A stretch of DNA of 64,000 bases, taken from Novosphingobium sp. JCM 18896. Its GTDB lineage: Bacteria; Pseudomonadota; Alphaproteobacteria; Sphingomonadales; Sphingomonadaceae. Made by a program: the position numbers and the translations under genes. The stretch is from contig NZ_JAPCZF010000010.1 of NCBI RefSeq assembly GCF_025938095.1, positions 1 to 64,000 on the forward strand, written 5' to 3'. Shown piece after piece: positions 27,091 to 36,231 of this stretch (position 1 is the first letter of the stretch; every line of letters begins with the position of its first letter). The notes under the pieces were generated by a model that saw only the letters and a list, made by a program, of their open reading frames with translations, was not told the origin of the DNA and did not search any database.

Positions 27091-28017
27091 GTGATCGACT
27101 TGCGTCTTCTACGGTACTTCGTGGCGGTGACGGAGGAAGGCCGCTTCAACCGGGGCCGCGGACCGGCTGCACATCGCGCAGCCGCCCCTGTCGCGGGCGA
27201 TCCAGCAGCTCGAGGCCCATGTCGGGGCGCCGCTGCTCGACCGCGCGAGCCGGCCGCTTCGGCTGACGGATGTGGGTAGGTTGCTCTACGCGCAGGCAGT
27301 CCAGATGATCGCGCGCATGGAGGATGTCGAGGCGATGGTGAGACGGCGGTCACCAGCTGCCGGCGGCGCCTTGTGATCGGCTTCGTCGCTTCCACGATAT
27401 ACGCGCGCCTGCCCGAACTGATCCGCGAATTCCGCAAGGTGGCCGAGAACGTCGAGCTGATCATGGTCGAAAGCTCCACTCTCGAGCAGATCGCGGCGCC
27501 TATGGACGGGCGCATCGACGTGGGCTTCGGGCGCATCCGTTTCGAGGATCCGGCGGTGTGCCGCATCGTCCTACGCGACGAAAAGCTCGTCGCCGCCTTC
27601 CCGGTGGACCATCCGCTGGGTGCGGGCGAAGGTCCCATTTCGCTGCGCGACCTCGCGGATGAGCCGCAGATCATCTATCCGCGAGCGCCGCGCCCCAGCT
27701 ACGCCGATCAGGTCATTTCGCTTTTCCGAGACTACGCGATCGAACCGCGCGTGGTTCACGAAGTCCGTGAGCTGCAGGTCGCCATCGGTCTTGTGGCGGC
27801 GGAGGAGGGCGTGGCGATCATGCCCGAATCCACGCGCCGCGCGCGCAGCCACGACATGGTTTTTCGCGACTTGGTGGAGCCGGCTACCTCGCCCATCATC
27901 ATGAGCCATAGGCCGGGGGATCGCTCGCCAGAGCTGGCCCTCATGGCCGCAGTCATTGCTCGGCAGTACAAGGAGTGGGGGTACGATGTGCCCGCGTCGC
28001 TGACCGAGGGGCTATGA
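27091..28017 (+). pseudogene. LysR-family regulator with two compensating frameshifts
   Basis: GTG at 27091 opens the frame with DLRLLRYFVAVTEEGRFN, the start of a LysR helix-turn-helix. At about 27152, in CGGGGCC, one base too many moves the true reading to the next frame (AADRLHIAQPPLSRAIQQLE, LLDRASRPLRLTDVGR). Near 27340-27360 it returns to the first frame (RRRLVIGFVASTIYARLP), and the ligand-binding domain runs intact to 28017. The full protein would be about 308 residues. Two indels that cancel out may be genuine decay or sequence errors. The target genes are unknown; no typical divergent partner is adjacent. Confidence 0.85.
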
Positions 28018-28344
28018 AGCCAGAGATAGTGTCTCGGCCCTGCTAGCCAGCCGACGATGAATGCGGAGATCAAGGCGATCACCCATCCCATCCAGTCTTT
28101 CTCGAGTATGTCTCAGGCTGGCCGATGACGTCACCTGATCGGCCGGGTTCCTACCTGCCTCTGATCACGGGAGAGCCATCGCCGGCGGATGGTCGAGGTA
28201 CGTCGATAGGTCCGTTCGGAAGGATTCGTGCTGCTCGCCCGCGCTGGCCGACAGCGCGCCATCCGCATTCAATGTCATCGAAATAGGTAGCCTGAGGCTG
28301 CCGCATAGGGCATTTTGAGAACCCGCTTGTCAGGAAGTACGCGC
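28018..28344. other. Gene-free stretch
   Basis: About 330 bases. On the minus strand 28038-28091 could encode a short hydrophobic peptide (MGWVIALISAFIVGWLAG), reminiscent of the start of a small membrane protein, but it runs on antisense to the LysR gene and has no supporting downstream homology. Confidence 0.4.
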
Positions 28345-28668
28345 ATGGACACTGGAACTCGGGTCACTGGTCGCTTGATAGCCGCAGCGCGCGCCTTGGC
28401 CGGCGTCCATCCAGTCGACTTTGCAGCGGCGTGCGGCCTCGATGTGGATGTCGTTCATCGGCTGGAGGCCGGCGGCCGCTCGTGGGTCAGCTCGAAGGAG
28501 GAGGCTGAGGCCGTCCGCCGAGGGCTCGACCACTACGGTGTGATAGTGATCGAGGAGACGGGCGGCATGGGTGCCGGCGTCAGGTTGAAATTCACCAGGC
28601 AGGACGTAAGGCAGATTGTTCGGTTGGAAGGCGAAGGCGGGATCATCGGATCCGATGACGCTCCATGA
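28345..28668 (+). CDS. Small XRE-like helix-turn-helix protein
   Basis: A 107-residue protein; ATG at 28345 is chosen because AGGAAG lies eight bases before it. The segment LIAAARALAGVHPVDFAAACGLDVDVVHRLEAGG is arranged like the XRE helix-turn-helix of small Cro-like regulators, and the later LDHYGVIVIEETGGMGAGVRLK matches the family's short C-terminal strand region (ALEAAGVEFI...GPGVRLR type). It probably binds DNA; target unknown. Confidence 0.7.
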   Translation: MDTGTRVTGRLIAAARALAGVHPVDFAAACGLDVDVVHRLEAGGRSWVSSKEEAEAVRRGLDHYGVIVIEETGGMGAGVRLKFTRQDVRQIVRLEGEGGIIGSDDAP

Positions 28669-28893
28669 GGTGATCCCGCATTGAGCCTCGGGGATAGTGC
28701 TAATGCTTCAATGTGATCGCTGCCCTGGCTTGCTGTCAGGAACAGGCTGCGCGGGGGACCATCTTCCGTGGGTGCATGAAGTTTCGCGCTCATGCCCAGC
28801 TGCTATGCGGTCGGGCAGGCTCATGTTATACGGCGGTTCGCTGCCACAACGGCCCAAGGACATGCCAATCCCCCAGGCGGTGCCCATCTCTTG
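28669..28893 (+). other. Region that may encode a small RNA
   Basis: There is no supported protein gene between the XRE-like gene and the terminator at 28894. Because a good intrinsic terminator follows more than 200 bases after the last stop codon, a small non-coding RNA ending there is possible. No promoter could be fixed. Confidence 0.3.
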
Positions 28894-28928
28894 AACGGCC
28901 CAAGCCTTCGTTGCGGGCCGTTTTATTT
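28894..28928 (+). terminator. Intrinsic terminator
   Basis: Arms AACGGCCC (28894-28901) and GGGCCGTT (28915-28922) followed by TTATTT. This is the clearest Rho-independent terminator in the window, on the plus strand, ending either the XRE-like transcript or a small RNA. Confidence 0.75.
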
Positions 28929-29197
28929 GGCGGGTAGGTTTGATCGCATTCATGGCGGAAGATCGCGCGAGCGAGAACGGTGAGCGGATTGATTTCGGCT
29001 GTAACAAATTGTTGCCCGGACCGATGCTCGAAATCATCCCATTGAAATGTCCGCCGTTCGACGTAGGTTTGACGCACGTACCGGGCCCCTCTGGCGAGAT
29101 AAGTCTCGTGATGTCGGACGTATCGAACTTACGGGGCCTCCTACTTTTTCAGCATACCCGTGAGCTCGATCCATTTTGCTGGATAGAGGAGTATGTT

Positions 29198-29632
29198 GTG
29201 ATTTTATCTTTGCTTGCCATGGCTGCGGCCGGAGCTGTGACTGTGGCAGATCAGGTTCATCGGACGAACGTCGAGCATCAGGGGCAGCGATACGAAGTCG
29301 CCTATCGCGCCGATACGAAGGTCACTACTAGGCAGATCGGGATGTCGGCAGGGACGAGGCCGAGCACTGAGCGCTGCCTCTGGTCGGCACGAGTAGCCGT
29401 GACCCGTGATGTGAGCCACCCAAACGGTGCCAAGCTATCCCATCGTCTGGACGACGATAGCGTGATGCGGGGCAGCCACTACGGCAAGTGCTCGGAAAAC
29501 AGAGCGAACGTCGCGACCTCCATCGCGCGACGTGCCGATGACGTGCGAACCCATCTCGTGAACGCAGCGGGGCGTGACACCAAGCGCGTTGCGACCGATT
29601 TGCGTTCGGCCGGGCATTTTGCGGCGAACTGA
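29198..29632 (+). CDS. Hypothetical exported protein
   Basis: A 144-residue frame starting at GTG (29198), with GAGGAG just upstream; this start gives a hydrophobic leader (ILSLLAMAAAGAVTVA) resembling a signal peptide. The longer open frame from 28940 lacks support. The body has STERCLWSARVAVTRDV and GSHYGKCSENRANVATSIARRADDVR, with two cysteines that could pair in the periplasm. It resembles small conserved proteins of sphingomonads, but I cannot name a function. A hairpin follows the stop. Confidence 0.6.
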   Translation: MILSLLAMAAAGAVTVADQVHRTNVEHQGQRYEVAYRADTKVTTRQIGMSAGTRPSTERCLWSARVAVTRDVSHPNGAKLSHRLDDDSVMRGSHYGKCSENRANVATSIARRADDVRTHLVNAAGRDTKRVATDLRSAGHFAAN

Positions 29633-29645
29633 GGGCCTACAAGGG

Positions 29646-29677
29646 ATGACCCCGGAGCGATGGCGTACCGGGGTCAT
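29646..29677. terminator. Hairpin between convergent genes
   Basis: Ten-base arms ATGACCCCGG (29646-29655) and CCGGGGTCAT (29668-29677) with a 12-base loop, between the plus-strand gene ending at 29632 and the minus-strand dioxygenase remnant ending at 29732. Probably a bidirectional terminator, although no T run is seen. Confidence 0.6.
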
Positions 29678-29731
29678 GTCACTATCGCGAGCGAATGCTC
29701 GGACCGCACCCTATCGGAGGGCGGCGATCAT

Positions 29732-30568
29732 CTAGATATTGGTCTGGTCGGCGGGCATGTCCGCAGCCCCCTCGGCCTCGCAAGGCAAGTCGATCTCCGG
29801 ACCGATATTGTAGCTGATCATCGATAGCGAACCGAGCGAATAGCCTTGTATCAGCGATTGCGATTTTCCCTCGGTCGCGGCGATCCCCGCCGTGTAAAGT
29901 AGAGGGATGTAGTGGTCGGGCGTCGGGACGGCCCTGTCGAAGTCGGGATACTCGGAAAGCTTGAGGATCGCGGACGGATCTTCGGCCATCTGTCTGCGCA
30001 CCGCCTCGTCGAAGCGCTGGGCCCATTCTGCGCGGGCGGTGGGCTTGTCCCACTCGACGAGCCGCAGATTGTGAACGACGTTGCCACTTGCCAGTATCAT
30101 CACGCCCTTCTCTCGCAGCGCCGACAGCCGGGCACCCAGCGCGACATGGTATTCGAACGGCTTGAGGGCATTGATCGGGAGCTGGACTACGGGAACGTCC
30201 GCCTGCGGGAAGAGATGGGCCAGCGCGCTCCACGTGCCATGATCGAGACCCCATTGATCCCGATCGAGTCCGACCCAGTCGGGCTTCGCCGCCTCGACGA
30301 CCTCTTGCGCGACCTCCGGCGACCCGTCTGCAGGATACTCGAAGTCGAACAATGGCTGCGGGAAGCCGTAGAAGTCGTGGATTGTGCGCGGCCGCGCAAT
30401 CGCGGTGACCGCCGTCGCGCCGATGAACCAGTGCGCCGACACGACGAGTATGGCGCGGGGTCTCGGCAGCTTCGTGCCTAGGGTTCACCAAGACCGCGTG
30501 AACCCGTTCAATTCGAGCGTGTTCGTTGGGTTGCCATGTCCAATGAATAGTGCGGGCATGTTTCCCAT
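29732..30568 (-). pseudogene. ygiD: DODA-type extradiol dioxygenase with an in-frame TGA
   Basis: The gene would start at ATG 30566-30568 (AGGAG upstream) with MGNMPALFIGHGNPTNTLEL. Codon 28 is TGA (30485-30487), and the same frame continues without shift into PRPRAILVVSAHW and the rest of a 4,5-DOPA-dioxygenase/YgiD-like protein (NVVHNL, TPDHYIPLLYTAG) to 29732. An arginine CGA changed to TGA by one transition explains this. A shorter product could start at GTG 30442, but it would lack the HGNP metal-ligand histidine, so it should be inactive. The family opens catechol rings with nonheme iron or zinc. Confidence 0.85.
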
Positions 30569-30767
30569 AGACGATCTCCTACGCGGGATGCGGCGCTTGC
30601 ACTACCGCTAAGACTTCAGCTTTTCAGCATCCTTCGCAAGGGACTGCGTCCTGACGCCAGCGTCACACAGGCACTGGGGGCCGCAGCAAAAAAGTTCTGT
30701 CGCTGCGCCGGACGTTTGGAATGCCGCCCCGCTGAGCCAAGTTGACGGTCCCCAGTGTTGCGACCGT

Positions 30768-31163
30768 TTATTCGGTAGTCCTGCCGTCGAAATGTTCATC
30801 GGCGGCGTCAGCGGCCGCTTTGGTTTGGTGCACTGTGCGGTCGACATGCTCGGGTGGGCCGTAGATCGTGTAGAGTTTCAGCGGTTCCTCGCCGGTGGCG
30901 ATGACATTGTGCTTCGCGCCCTGTGGCACGATGACGCCATCGTCGGCCTTCACATGGTGTTCAACGTCGTCGATGACGATAGTGCCGCTACCGGCCTCGA
31001 TGCGGAAGAACTGGTCGCGGTCTTCGTGGACCTCCTCGCCGATCTCATCTCCGGGCTGGATCGCCATCACCACGAGTTGGAGGTTGTGGCCGGTGTAGAG
31101 GACCTTGCGGAAGAGCTCGTTGTCCTCGGTCAGCTGCTCGATGTTGTCCACGAAGCCTTTCAT
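30768..31163 (-). CDS. Cupin-domain protein
   Basis: A 131-residue single-domain cupin. The metal site is carried by EEVHEDRDQFFRIEAGSG (motif 1, about 43-60) and the partner histidine in PQGAKHNVIATG (motif 2, about 80). Members bind a metal and small ligands; many are of unknown function. ATG at 31163 has GGAGGCAGG upstream. It stands alone on the minus strand after a gap from the broken dioxygenase. Confidence 0.88.
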   Translation of the reverse strand: MKGFVDNIEQLTEDNELFRKVLYTGHNLQLVVMAIQPGDEIGEEVHEDRDQFFRIEAGSGTIVIDDVEHHVKADDGVIVPQGAKHNVIATGEEPLKLYTIYGPPEHVDRTVHQTKAAADAADEHFDGRTTE

Positions 31164-31624
31164 GTCCTGCCTCCAGCGTTTGTCCAGCCCCGAAACCGCC
31201 GAGATCCGGGCCCGGTTCCATCGCCTTTCAGTCCGATCATCCCAAAGTTGCAGGATACCTGGCTGGAATATATTTGTCTTGCCGCCATTCCTTGTCAGCG
31301 AATCCAGCTTGAGCCATGTTGTCCGCAGAGGCTGCGGGCAGCATCGTCGAGCCGATGTAGCATTGGGTCACCGAGGCCATGCACGAGGTTCTCTGCCCGC
31401 AGTCTCGCCGAAGTCGCTTCTGGCCGAATCCGTGCTGCACCTTCAGATAAGGGCCTGATCGGCGCCTCGGCTGCCGCACTCTGAAAGCCTGAGGGGGGGC
31501 CTGACGCAAATGCGTAGGTGGGACGTCTGATCGTCGAGGTCGACGGCAGCCATCACGACGATTGGGAGCACGCCGCCGTCACGGACTGAGGCGGCCCGGG
31601 GCGCCGATCAGCGGCGTGGTGCGG
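31164..31624. other. Stretch with remnants only
   Basis: No intact gene. Apart from the DUF559-like scrap at 31518, nothing is recognisable in either strand. Confidence 0.45.
31518..31589 (+). pseudogene. Scrap resembling a DUF559 endonuclease
   Basis: A 23-codon frame reads GRLIVEVDGSHHDD and stops soon after. LIVEVDGxxH is the conserved core of DUF559, very-short-patch-repair-like endonucleases. Nothing else of the family is nearby, so this is at best a remnant. Confidence 0.3.
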
Positions 31625-32057
31625 TCACGCGCTCCAGCCGCGGACTAGCCGGACCAACTGCTCGCGGGTCGCGTCATCGACGCCCATGGCGAGCAGGTCG
31701 AGTAGCGAAGCCGACTTCTTCCCGAACCCGTCGATCTTCGCAACGAGCGACTGGAGCTGCCCTCAAGGAGCTATCTCGCCGAAGGCCGCGAGTACGGGCT
31801 CGAGGCCGGGCAGGACAGTGCGGCCTGCGAACTGGTCGGCGGGGAACCGGATTTCGGTTCCGCAGGACACGCCAAGAAGTCGTCCGCTCTCGCGCAGCTC
31901 GTCGACGGCGGCCTCGGAGACTCCGAGCAGCTCGGCTGCGTCCACGCGGGAGCATCCCGCCCACTTTCTCGGCAAGGCCGGTCTTGAACTGCTCGGCTTG
32001 CTCCCGCGTGGCCACCACCTTCGAATCTCGGGCCTCCTGATCGGAGGCTTTTGTCAT
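31625..32057 (-). pseudogene. HTH/excisionase-like DNA-binding protein, frameshift plus TGA
   Basis: From ATG at 32057 (MTKASDQEARDSKVVATR) the reading breaks near 31951, where one extra base in GCGTGGACG must be skipped to reach VDAAELLGVSEAAVDELRESG, a helix-turn-helix-like core. That frame meets a TGA after FGEIAP and continues coherently behind it (GQLQSLVAKIDGFGKK, then LVRLVRGWSA) to the stop at 31625. The intact protein would be about 143 residues. Two independent lesions argue for true decay. The likely role was DNA binding. Confidence 0.7.
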
Positions 32058-32490
32058 CACAGTCCTTGCGTATTGCGACCGATGGGTCGTTCCGCTCGTC
32101 GGCGAAACCTGTAGCCAGCGGAACGCGGTTCTCCGTGGCAGTGAAGTGAAGATCGGCATGCCGCTCAATCGTTGCAAGTTTGGTAGTTTCGCGATCGCCA
32201 ACCTGCTGGGAGAACCTACGCCGGCGCGGTCGGAAGTGGGTCCGTTCGCTGGACATGAAATTTCAGAGGATGGCGACGAACATATCGCGACGGGGTTTGC
32301 CAGGTGGGGGCTTCAGGACCGTGGTGCGACCGCAGCTCCAGCTTGCATTTTGAAGAATCCCAGGGGTGATCGACACCTACCATCCGGGAGATCGGTTTAC
32401 GTGGCGCGCCGCTCGTCCCGCTCTTGCGGGCCCGTATATCCCCTAAGGATCGATTCATGGAATCTTCTTCAATATCCAGCTTAAGAGACC
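32058..32490. other. Gene-free stretch
   Basis: About 430 bases between two divergent genes. I see no gene, strong hairpin or repeat; promoters for both sides should lie here. Confidence 0.45.
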
Positions 32491-33147
32491 GTGACGGATC
32501 TGACCATGCTGCGAACACTTCTCAAACGCTCTGTTGCCAGAGCGAGGCCGCTCCAGCGAGCGAGGGTGGATACCGCTGAGCCGAGCTTCGCCTCCCTGCA
32601 GAGGGAGGTTTCACTACTTCAAGCGGAATACTTGGGAGTGCAATCCCACGTCGGGCAGTTCGGATCCTCGCCGGGATACTTCTCCCTCTCCCGCCGACGC
32701 AAGCGCGAGATCCTCGATATGCTGGAAGGCTCCAGCGATCCCTGCCTTCTGGTGGATCCGCGCCCCGGATTGCGCATCGTCGATGCGAACCATGCAATGG
32801 AGGCCGCGACGTTCACGAGGCGCAGCGCGATCGCAGGCGACAAGCTGTTCGCCGCCCTTCCCGGGGGTAGGGAAGGCGATGACGTCATCACCGCCTTCGA
32901 GGCGTACAAGATCTGCGCTCAGACCTTGAGGCGCCATACTCTCCCGGCGCAGCGGTACGATATAGAGGGTGCTGGCGGAGAAGTTCTTCTTCGTCACTGG
33001 CGGTCGCAGTATTTTCCGATCACAGATGATGCAGGCAGCCTCATCTACTTACTCAATCGCGCGGTGCCGCTCATTATGGATCAACCGACGAACTTCCATC
33101 GTGACGGTATGCCAGATGCGGAGGCCTGCGCTCCCGCTTATCGATGA
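32491..33147 (+). CDS. PAS-domain protein
   Basis: A 218-residue protein starting at GTG 32491 (or ATG 32506). An N-terminal helical part (FASLQREVSLLQAEYLG) is followed by a PAS domain from about residue 78 (DPCLLVDPRPGLRIVDANHAME) to the end (HWRSQYFPITDDAGSLIYLLNR). There is no output domain, so it may sense and pass a signal to a partner, in the manner of single-domain PAS proteins. It is not linked to a kinase here. Confidence 0.7.
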   Translation: MTDLTMLRTLLKRSVARARPLQRARVDTAEPSFASLQREVSLLQAEYLGVQSHVGQFGSSPGYFSLSRRRKREILDMLEGSSDPCLLVDPRPGLRIVDANHAMEAATFTRRSAIAGDKLFAALPGGREGDDVITAFEAYKICAQTLRRHTLPAQRYDIEGAGGEVLLRHWRSQYFPITDDAGSLIYLLNRAVPLIMDQPTNFHRDGMPDAEACAPAYR

Positions 33148-33200
33148 GGAATCTTTTATACGCCGCTCAGGTTCCCGCTTGAAGTCATGCACCCCGAAGT

Positions 33201-34105
33201 TCAGTTTGTAGCTTGGCCCGCTGGTTCTTCCGAATATCGAACGATAAGTAGGTCTTCTTCCAGCCTATCGACCAGTCGCTTGGCGGTACTGCCGATCACG
33301 GCATCGAAGACGGCGCCGCGGCCGTGACTGCCGATCACCGTGAGGTCGATCGCGTGCTGGTCGATGTAGTCGTCGAGAAGGGTGTCTGGTGAACCGTGTT
33401 CGATCACGACCGTGGCCCGCGTCTTCACCTCAGGATCAATACGTGCGTCGCTCATGAACTTTGCGGTGATATCCCTCTCGATCGATCGACGCTCTTGCTC
33501 GATGTCCCGTCAAGGATGAAACTCGCATAGGGAATGTCGTAGGCATGGAACAACGTGAGGGCGCTGGTCGGAAAAGAGCGGCGGTGGACTGCAGCGCCTG
33601 AAGCGAGGCTTCGGAGAAGTCGGTTGCTATGAGTATGTTCCGATAGCTCCGGACCGACCTGTCATGCACCATGAGGACAGGAAGCTTCAGGCCACGGATC
33701 AGTCTTGTGATGGTGCTGCCGATTATCATGCGGCTGAGCGATTCAGGTCCTGCATTCCCCGTCACGACGAGATCGCAGTTCTCCCGGGTGGCGAGGTCGA
33801 CCAGCCTCTCGGCAGGGGCACCCTCTTCGACGATTGCCCGGATGGGATAGAGGGCACTTCCCAGGTCGCGTCGCAGGCGCCAGCCCATGCGCTCCACGGA
33901 ATCAGGTATCCGGCCCCATGACCGTCGGCTTCGGTCGAGATAGTATTCGGGAGTGTCCGTGGGAGCCATGATGTAGGCGGCGCCCAGCTCGGCCTGGAAC
34001 TCCTCGGCGAGCTGAACCGCGCGGTCCAGCGCACGGTCGCAACGCGGAGTTAGAATCCGTGGCGAGGAGGATACGGCGCGGTTTGCTGACGCTCGCGTGG
34101 GACAT
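33201..34105 (-). pseudogene. Tandem universal stress protein, at least three frameshifts
   Basis: The frame from ATG 34105 (MSHASVSKPRRILLATD) breaks near 34055, resumes in a second frame (RALDRAVQLAEEF, MAPTDTPEYYLDRS, VVTGNAGPESLSRMIIGS, NILIATDFSEASLQAL), breaks again near 33575 and near 33510, and ends in a third segment (MSDARIDPEVKTRATVV, DLTVIGSHGRGAVFDAVIGS) at 33201. Put together it is a two-domain Usp of about 300 residues, with ATP-binding glycine motifs in each half. The number of shifts makes this a pseudogene unless the sequence is poor. Confidence 0.85.
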
Positions 34106-34128
34106 GGGAACGCTCCAGTTTTCCTCCG

Positions 34129-34356
34129 TCACCGCAGCCAGGAGAAGCCGGTGAGACGGAGCGTGAGATCGAGATCGAGCGAAGGCAGCCAGGGAACCTC
34201 ATGGCGCACGACTTGGCCATCGGCGAGCGAAGGATAGAAGCAGATGAGCAGAGCGCAGGCGGCAAGGGTTCGGGCGCGGGTGGGCAGGAATGCTGAAACC
34301 AGACTGCCCAGGAAGGGAAGCGCGAGAATGACTAGAAGGTATGGCGCCTCCAACAT
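34129..34356 (-). pseudogene. N-terminal stub of a Na+/H+ antiporter subunit A
   Basis: The frame MLEAPYLLVILALPFLGSLV, then FYPSLADGQVVRHEVPWLP and ending RLTGFSWLR, matches the first segments of the MnhA/PhaA (NuoL-like) protein, which normally has 750-970 residues. Only 75 remain, and the stretch between the first helix and FYPS is shorter than in the family. The stop lies 24 bases upstream of the stress-protein start, so both genes were juxtaposed by a deletion. Confidence 0.7.
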
Positions 34357-35112
34357 GGGCGGTGAATGGCTCCTGGTTGCCTGCGGGATCCCTCGAGGAT
34401 TGTCGGACTTTATGGTTGCAATGTGCTGCCAGGGGCAAGGCCTGGCGACCGGATCATTGCCCTTGGCGGCTGCGAGTCCGCGCCGGCTGCGCCGCTGGCG
34501 GGTTCAGCCGTCGATTATCCTGTGAAGCCCCGCGGGCGGAGCCGCTCGTCACTCCGCCGCGGTTCGGGCATTGGACCTGGTGACCTCCTCGATCTTGGCT
34601 CCTTCCCTTTGGCGGCTGCCTGATGGTGGAGCCGATGTGCAAAGTGGCGGTAGATCGGGGGATGTCCGCCATTAATTTTCCTTTCGTGTCTGGTAGCCGC
34701 ATCGGACGAGACGCCTTAAACTGGCGCTGCGCGCCAATGAAGAGCGTGCAATCTTGAGCCTCGTTAGAATAGTTAGCGGCAGATAGGCTGGCGCCAATAG
34801 CGCTCCGAGCGGAGCGCCCAGCCGCCGGGGCCCTTGCGCACGAGAAATTGACCGAGGTCAGCGACGTACACGAGGCTGCCGCGAGAGGACCACGGGCAAA
34901 GTTTGTCCTGCTTATCCGCGCTTAGTGGGTCTGCAAAACAGTGACGATTGGCGCGACGAGCTCGTAGGAGTCTCACGCCGAACCAATGACGGCACCGCAT
35001 CGCCGGCGTCGAAACACAGGCCAGCACTGCTTGCAGCAAAGTGTCCCAGGAACTTGGGTCGATGCTGAGAATTTGATGAGAGAGGGATATCCAATATTCC
35101 CCGGAGCCAACC
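34357..35112. other. Gene-free stretch
   Basis: About 750 bases. On the minus strand near 34773-34890 a coherent tail (GSLVYVADLGQFLVRKG, ending RQPICR) may be a remnant of unknown origin. Nothing else is supported. Confidence 0.4.
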
Positions 35113-35376
35113 ATGACTGACAATGACGAAAAGCAGATTGCATCGGCCGACCAAGCCCGGAGTGTCCATCGGAAAGCGGCAGATTCAAGGTCTGAGGTCG
35201 GCTCGGTGGAAGCTGGATGCCTCGATGGTGACAACAGCAAGGCGAAAAACAGGGCCGAACCGATCCCTGACGAGATCTGGGAGCATGAGCAAGAGCGACT
35301 TAACCCTGGCCAGGTCGAAGGGAATCCGACAGGTGCGAGCCGCGACAAGCCGAAGGCACCTTCGAACAGTGCTTGA
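35113..35376 (+). CDS. Small hydrophilic hypothetical protein
   Basis: An 87-residue, highly charged protein without hydrophobic core (MTDNDEKQIASADQARS start; DEIWEHEQERLNPGQ near the end), probably disordered. GGAG precedes the ATG. Such proteins accompany stress clusters in sphingomonads. No function is known. Confidence 0.5.
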   Translation: MTDNDEKQIASADQARSVHRKAADSRSEVGSVEAGCLDGDNSKAKNRAEPIPDEIWEHEQERLNPGQVEGNPTGASRDKPKAPSNSA

Positions 35377-35438
35377 CCCCCGGTGGAAGGCGTGGGCGTC
35401 CGCCAAAAACGCCCAGATCGGGTGGGACCTTCCAGTTT

Positions 35439-36221
35439 TCAGGAATCGGCAGTACCGGGCTTAGCCATCTTGCGGTGCTGCTCGGCGAGGACCGCAGCTG
35501 GCGTGACATTGGCCACGGCCTGCTGGATCTTGTTCTTCCAGCCCGACACGATCGAAGCCTTGCCCGACATGACGGCGTCGTAGCCGTCTTTGGCTACATC
35601 GGCAGGGTCGGACTTCTTCGGATCCTGGCCGACCTGTGTGTCCATCATATCGCCGCGCGCGAAGAATTCGGTATCGACCGGGCCCGGCATCAGGGTCGTC
35701 AATGTCACCCCGTCGCAATCCTTGATCTCGTTGCGCAGCGCGTCGGTGAAATTGTCGACGAAAGCTTTTGTCCCGTTGTAGACGGCATTGAAGCTGCCCG
35801 GGATGAACCCCGCGATCGAACCGGTGACGAGCACCTTGCCGGCATTGCGCGCGACCATGGCTCGGAGCACCTTCTGTAACAGATAGAGCGTACCGGTGAC
35901 GTTGGTGTCGATGACATGGCGCCATGCGCTGGGATCCTGTTCGAGAAACGCGTGGCCTAGCCCATGTCCGGCATTGGCGCACAGAAGATCGATCTGACGG
36001 CCACTCGCGGCCGAAAGGAGCTGGTCGACACCCTCGAAGGTGGAGAGATCGACCTCGAGCGTCTTCACGTCGGCCCCAAGGTGCTGGAGGCCCGCGGACG
36101 CGTCTACGAACGGGGTGTCGGCAACTACAAGCAGATCGTAGCCGTCCTTCACTGCAAGTTTCGCAAGCTCGGCGCCGATGCCGGTCGACGCGCCCGTGAC
36201 GATCGCGAATTTGTCGGCCAT
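35439..36221 (-). CDS. Short-chain dehydrogenase/reductase
   Basis: A 260-residue classical SDR. The cofactor motif TGASTGIGAELAK (about 9-21), CANAGHG (about 83), the serine of VTGSIAGF (about 135) and YNGTKAF (about 148, catalytic YxxxK) are all present. AGGAGAGACAGC precedes the ATG. It is the last gene of the SRPBCC - alcohol dehydrogenase - SDR operon; spacing to the dehydrogenase is 10 bases. Substrate unknown; probably a carbonyl compound. Confidence 0.92.
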   Translation of the reverse strand: MADKFAIVTGASTGIGAELAKLAVKDGYDLLVVADTPFVDASAGLQHLGADVKTLEVDLSTFEGVDQLLSAASGRQIDLLCANAGHGLGHAFLEQDPSAWRHVIDTNVTGTLYLLQKVLRAMVARNAGKVLVTGSIAGFIPGSFNAVYNGTKAFVDNFTDALRNEIKDCDGVTLTTLMPGPVDTEFFARGDMMDTQVGQDPKKSDPADVAKDGYDAVMSGKASIVSGWKNKIQQAVANVTPAAVLAEQHRKMAKPGTADS

Positions 36222-36231
36222 GCTGTCTCTC

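Noticed and set aside
28038..28091. Start of a small membrane protein (MGWVIALISAFIVGWLAG)
   Set aside because: The frame continues antisense to the LysR gene with no family match and no clear ribosome site.
30485..30487. Recoding of TGA as a sense codon, suggested by three in-frame TGA codons
   Set aside because: TGA is the normal stop of many intact genes here (for example 2967, 4594, 52283), and each affected gene has a simple mutational explanation.
34773..34890. Coherent minus-strand tail ending RQPICR
   Set aside because: No family, no start and no ribosome site; it may be a remnant but cannot be supported as a gene.
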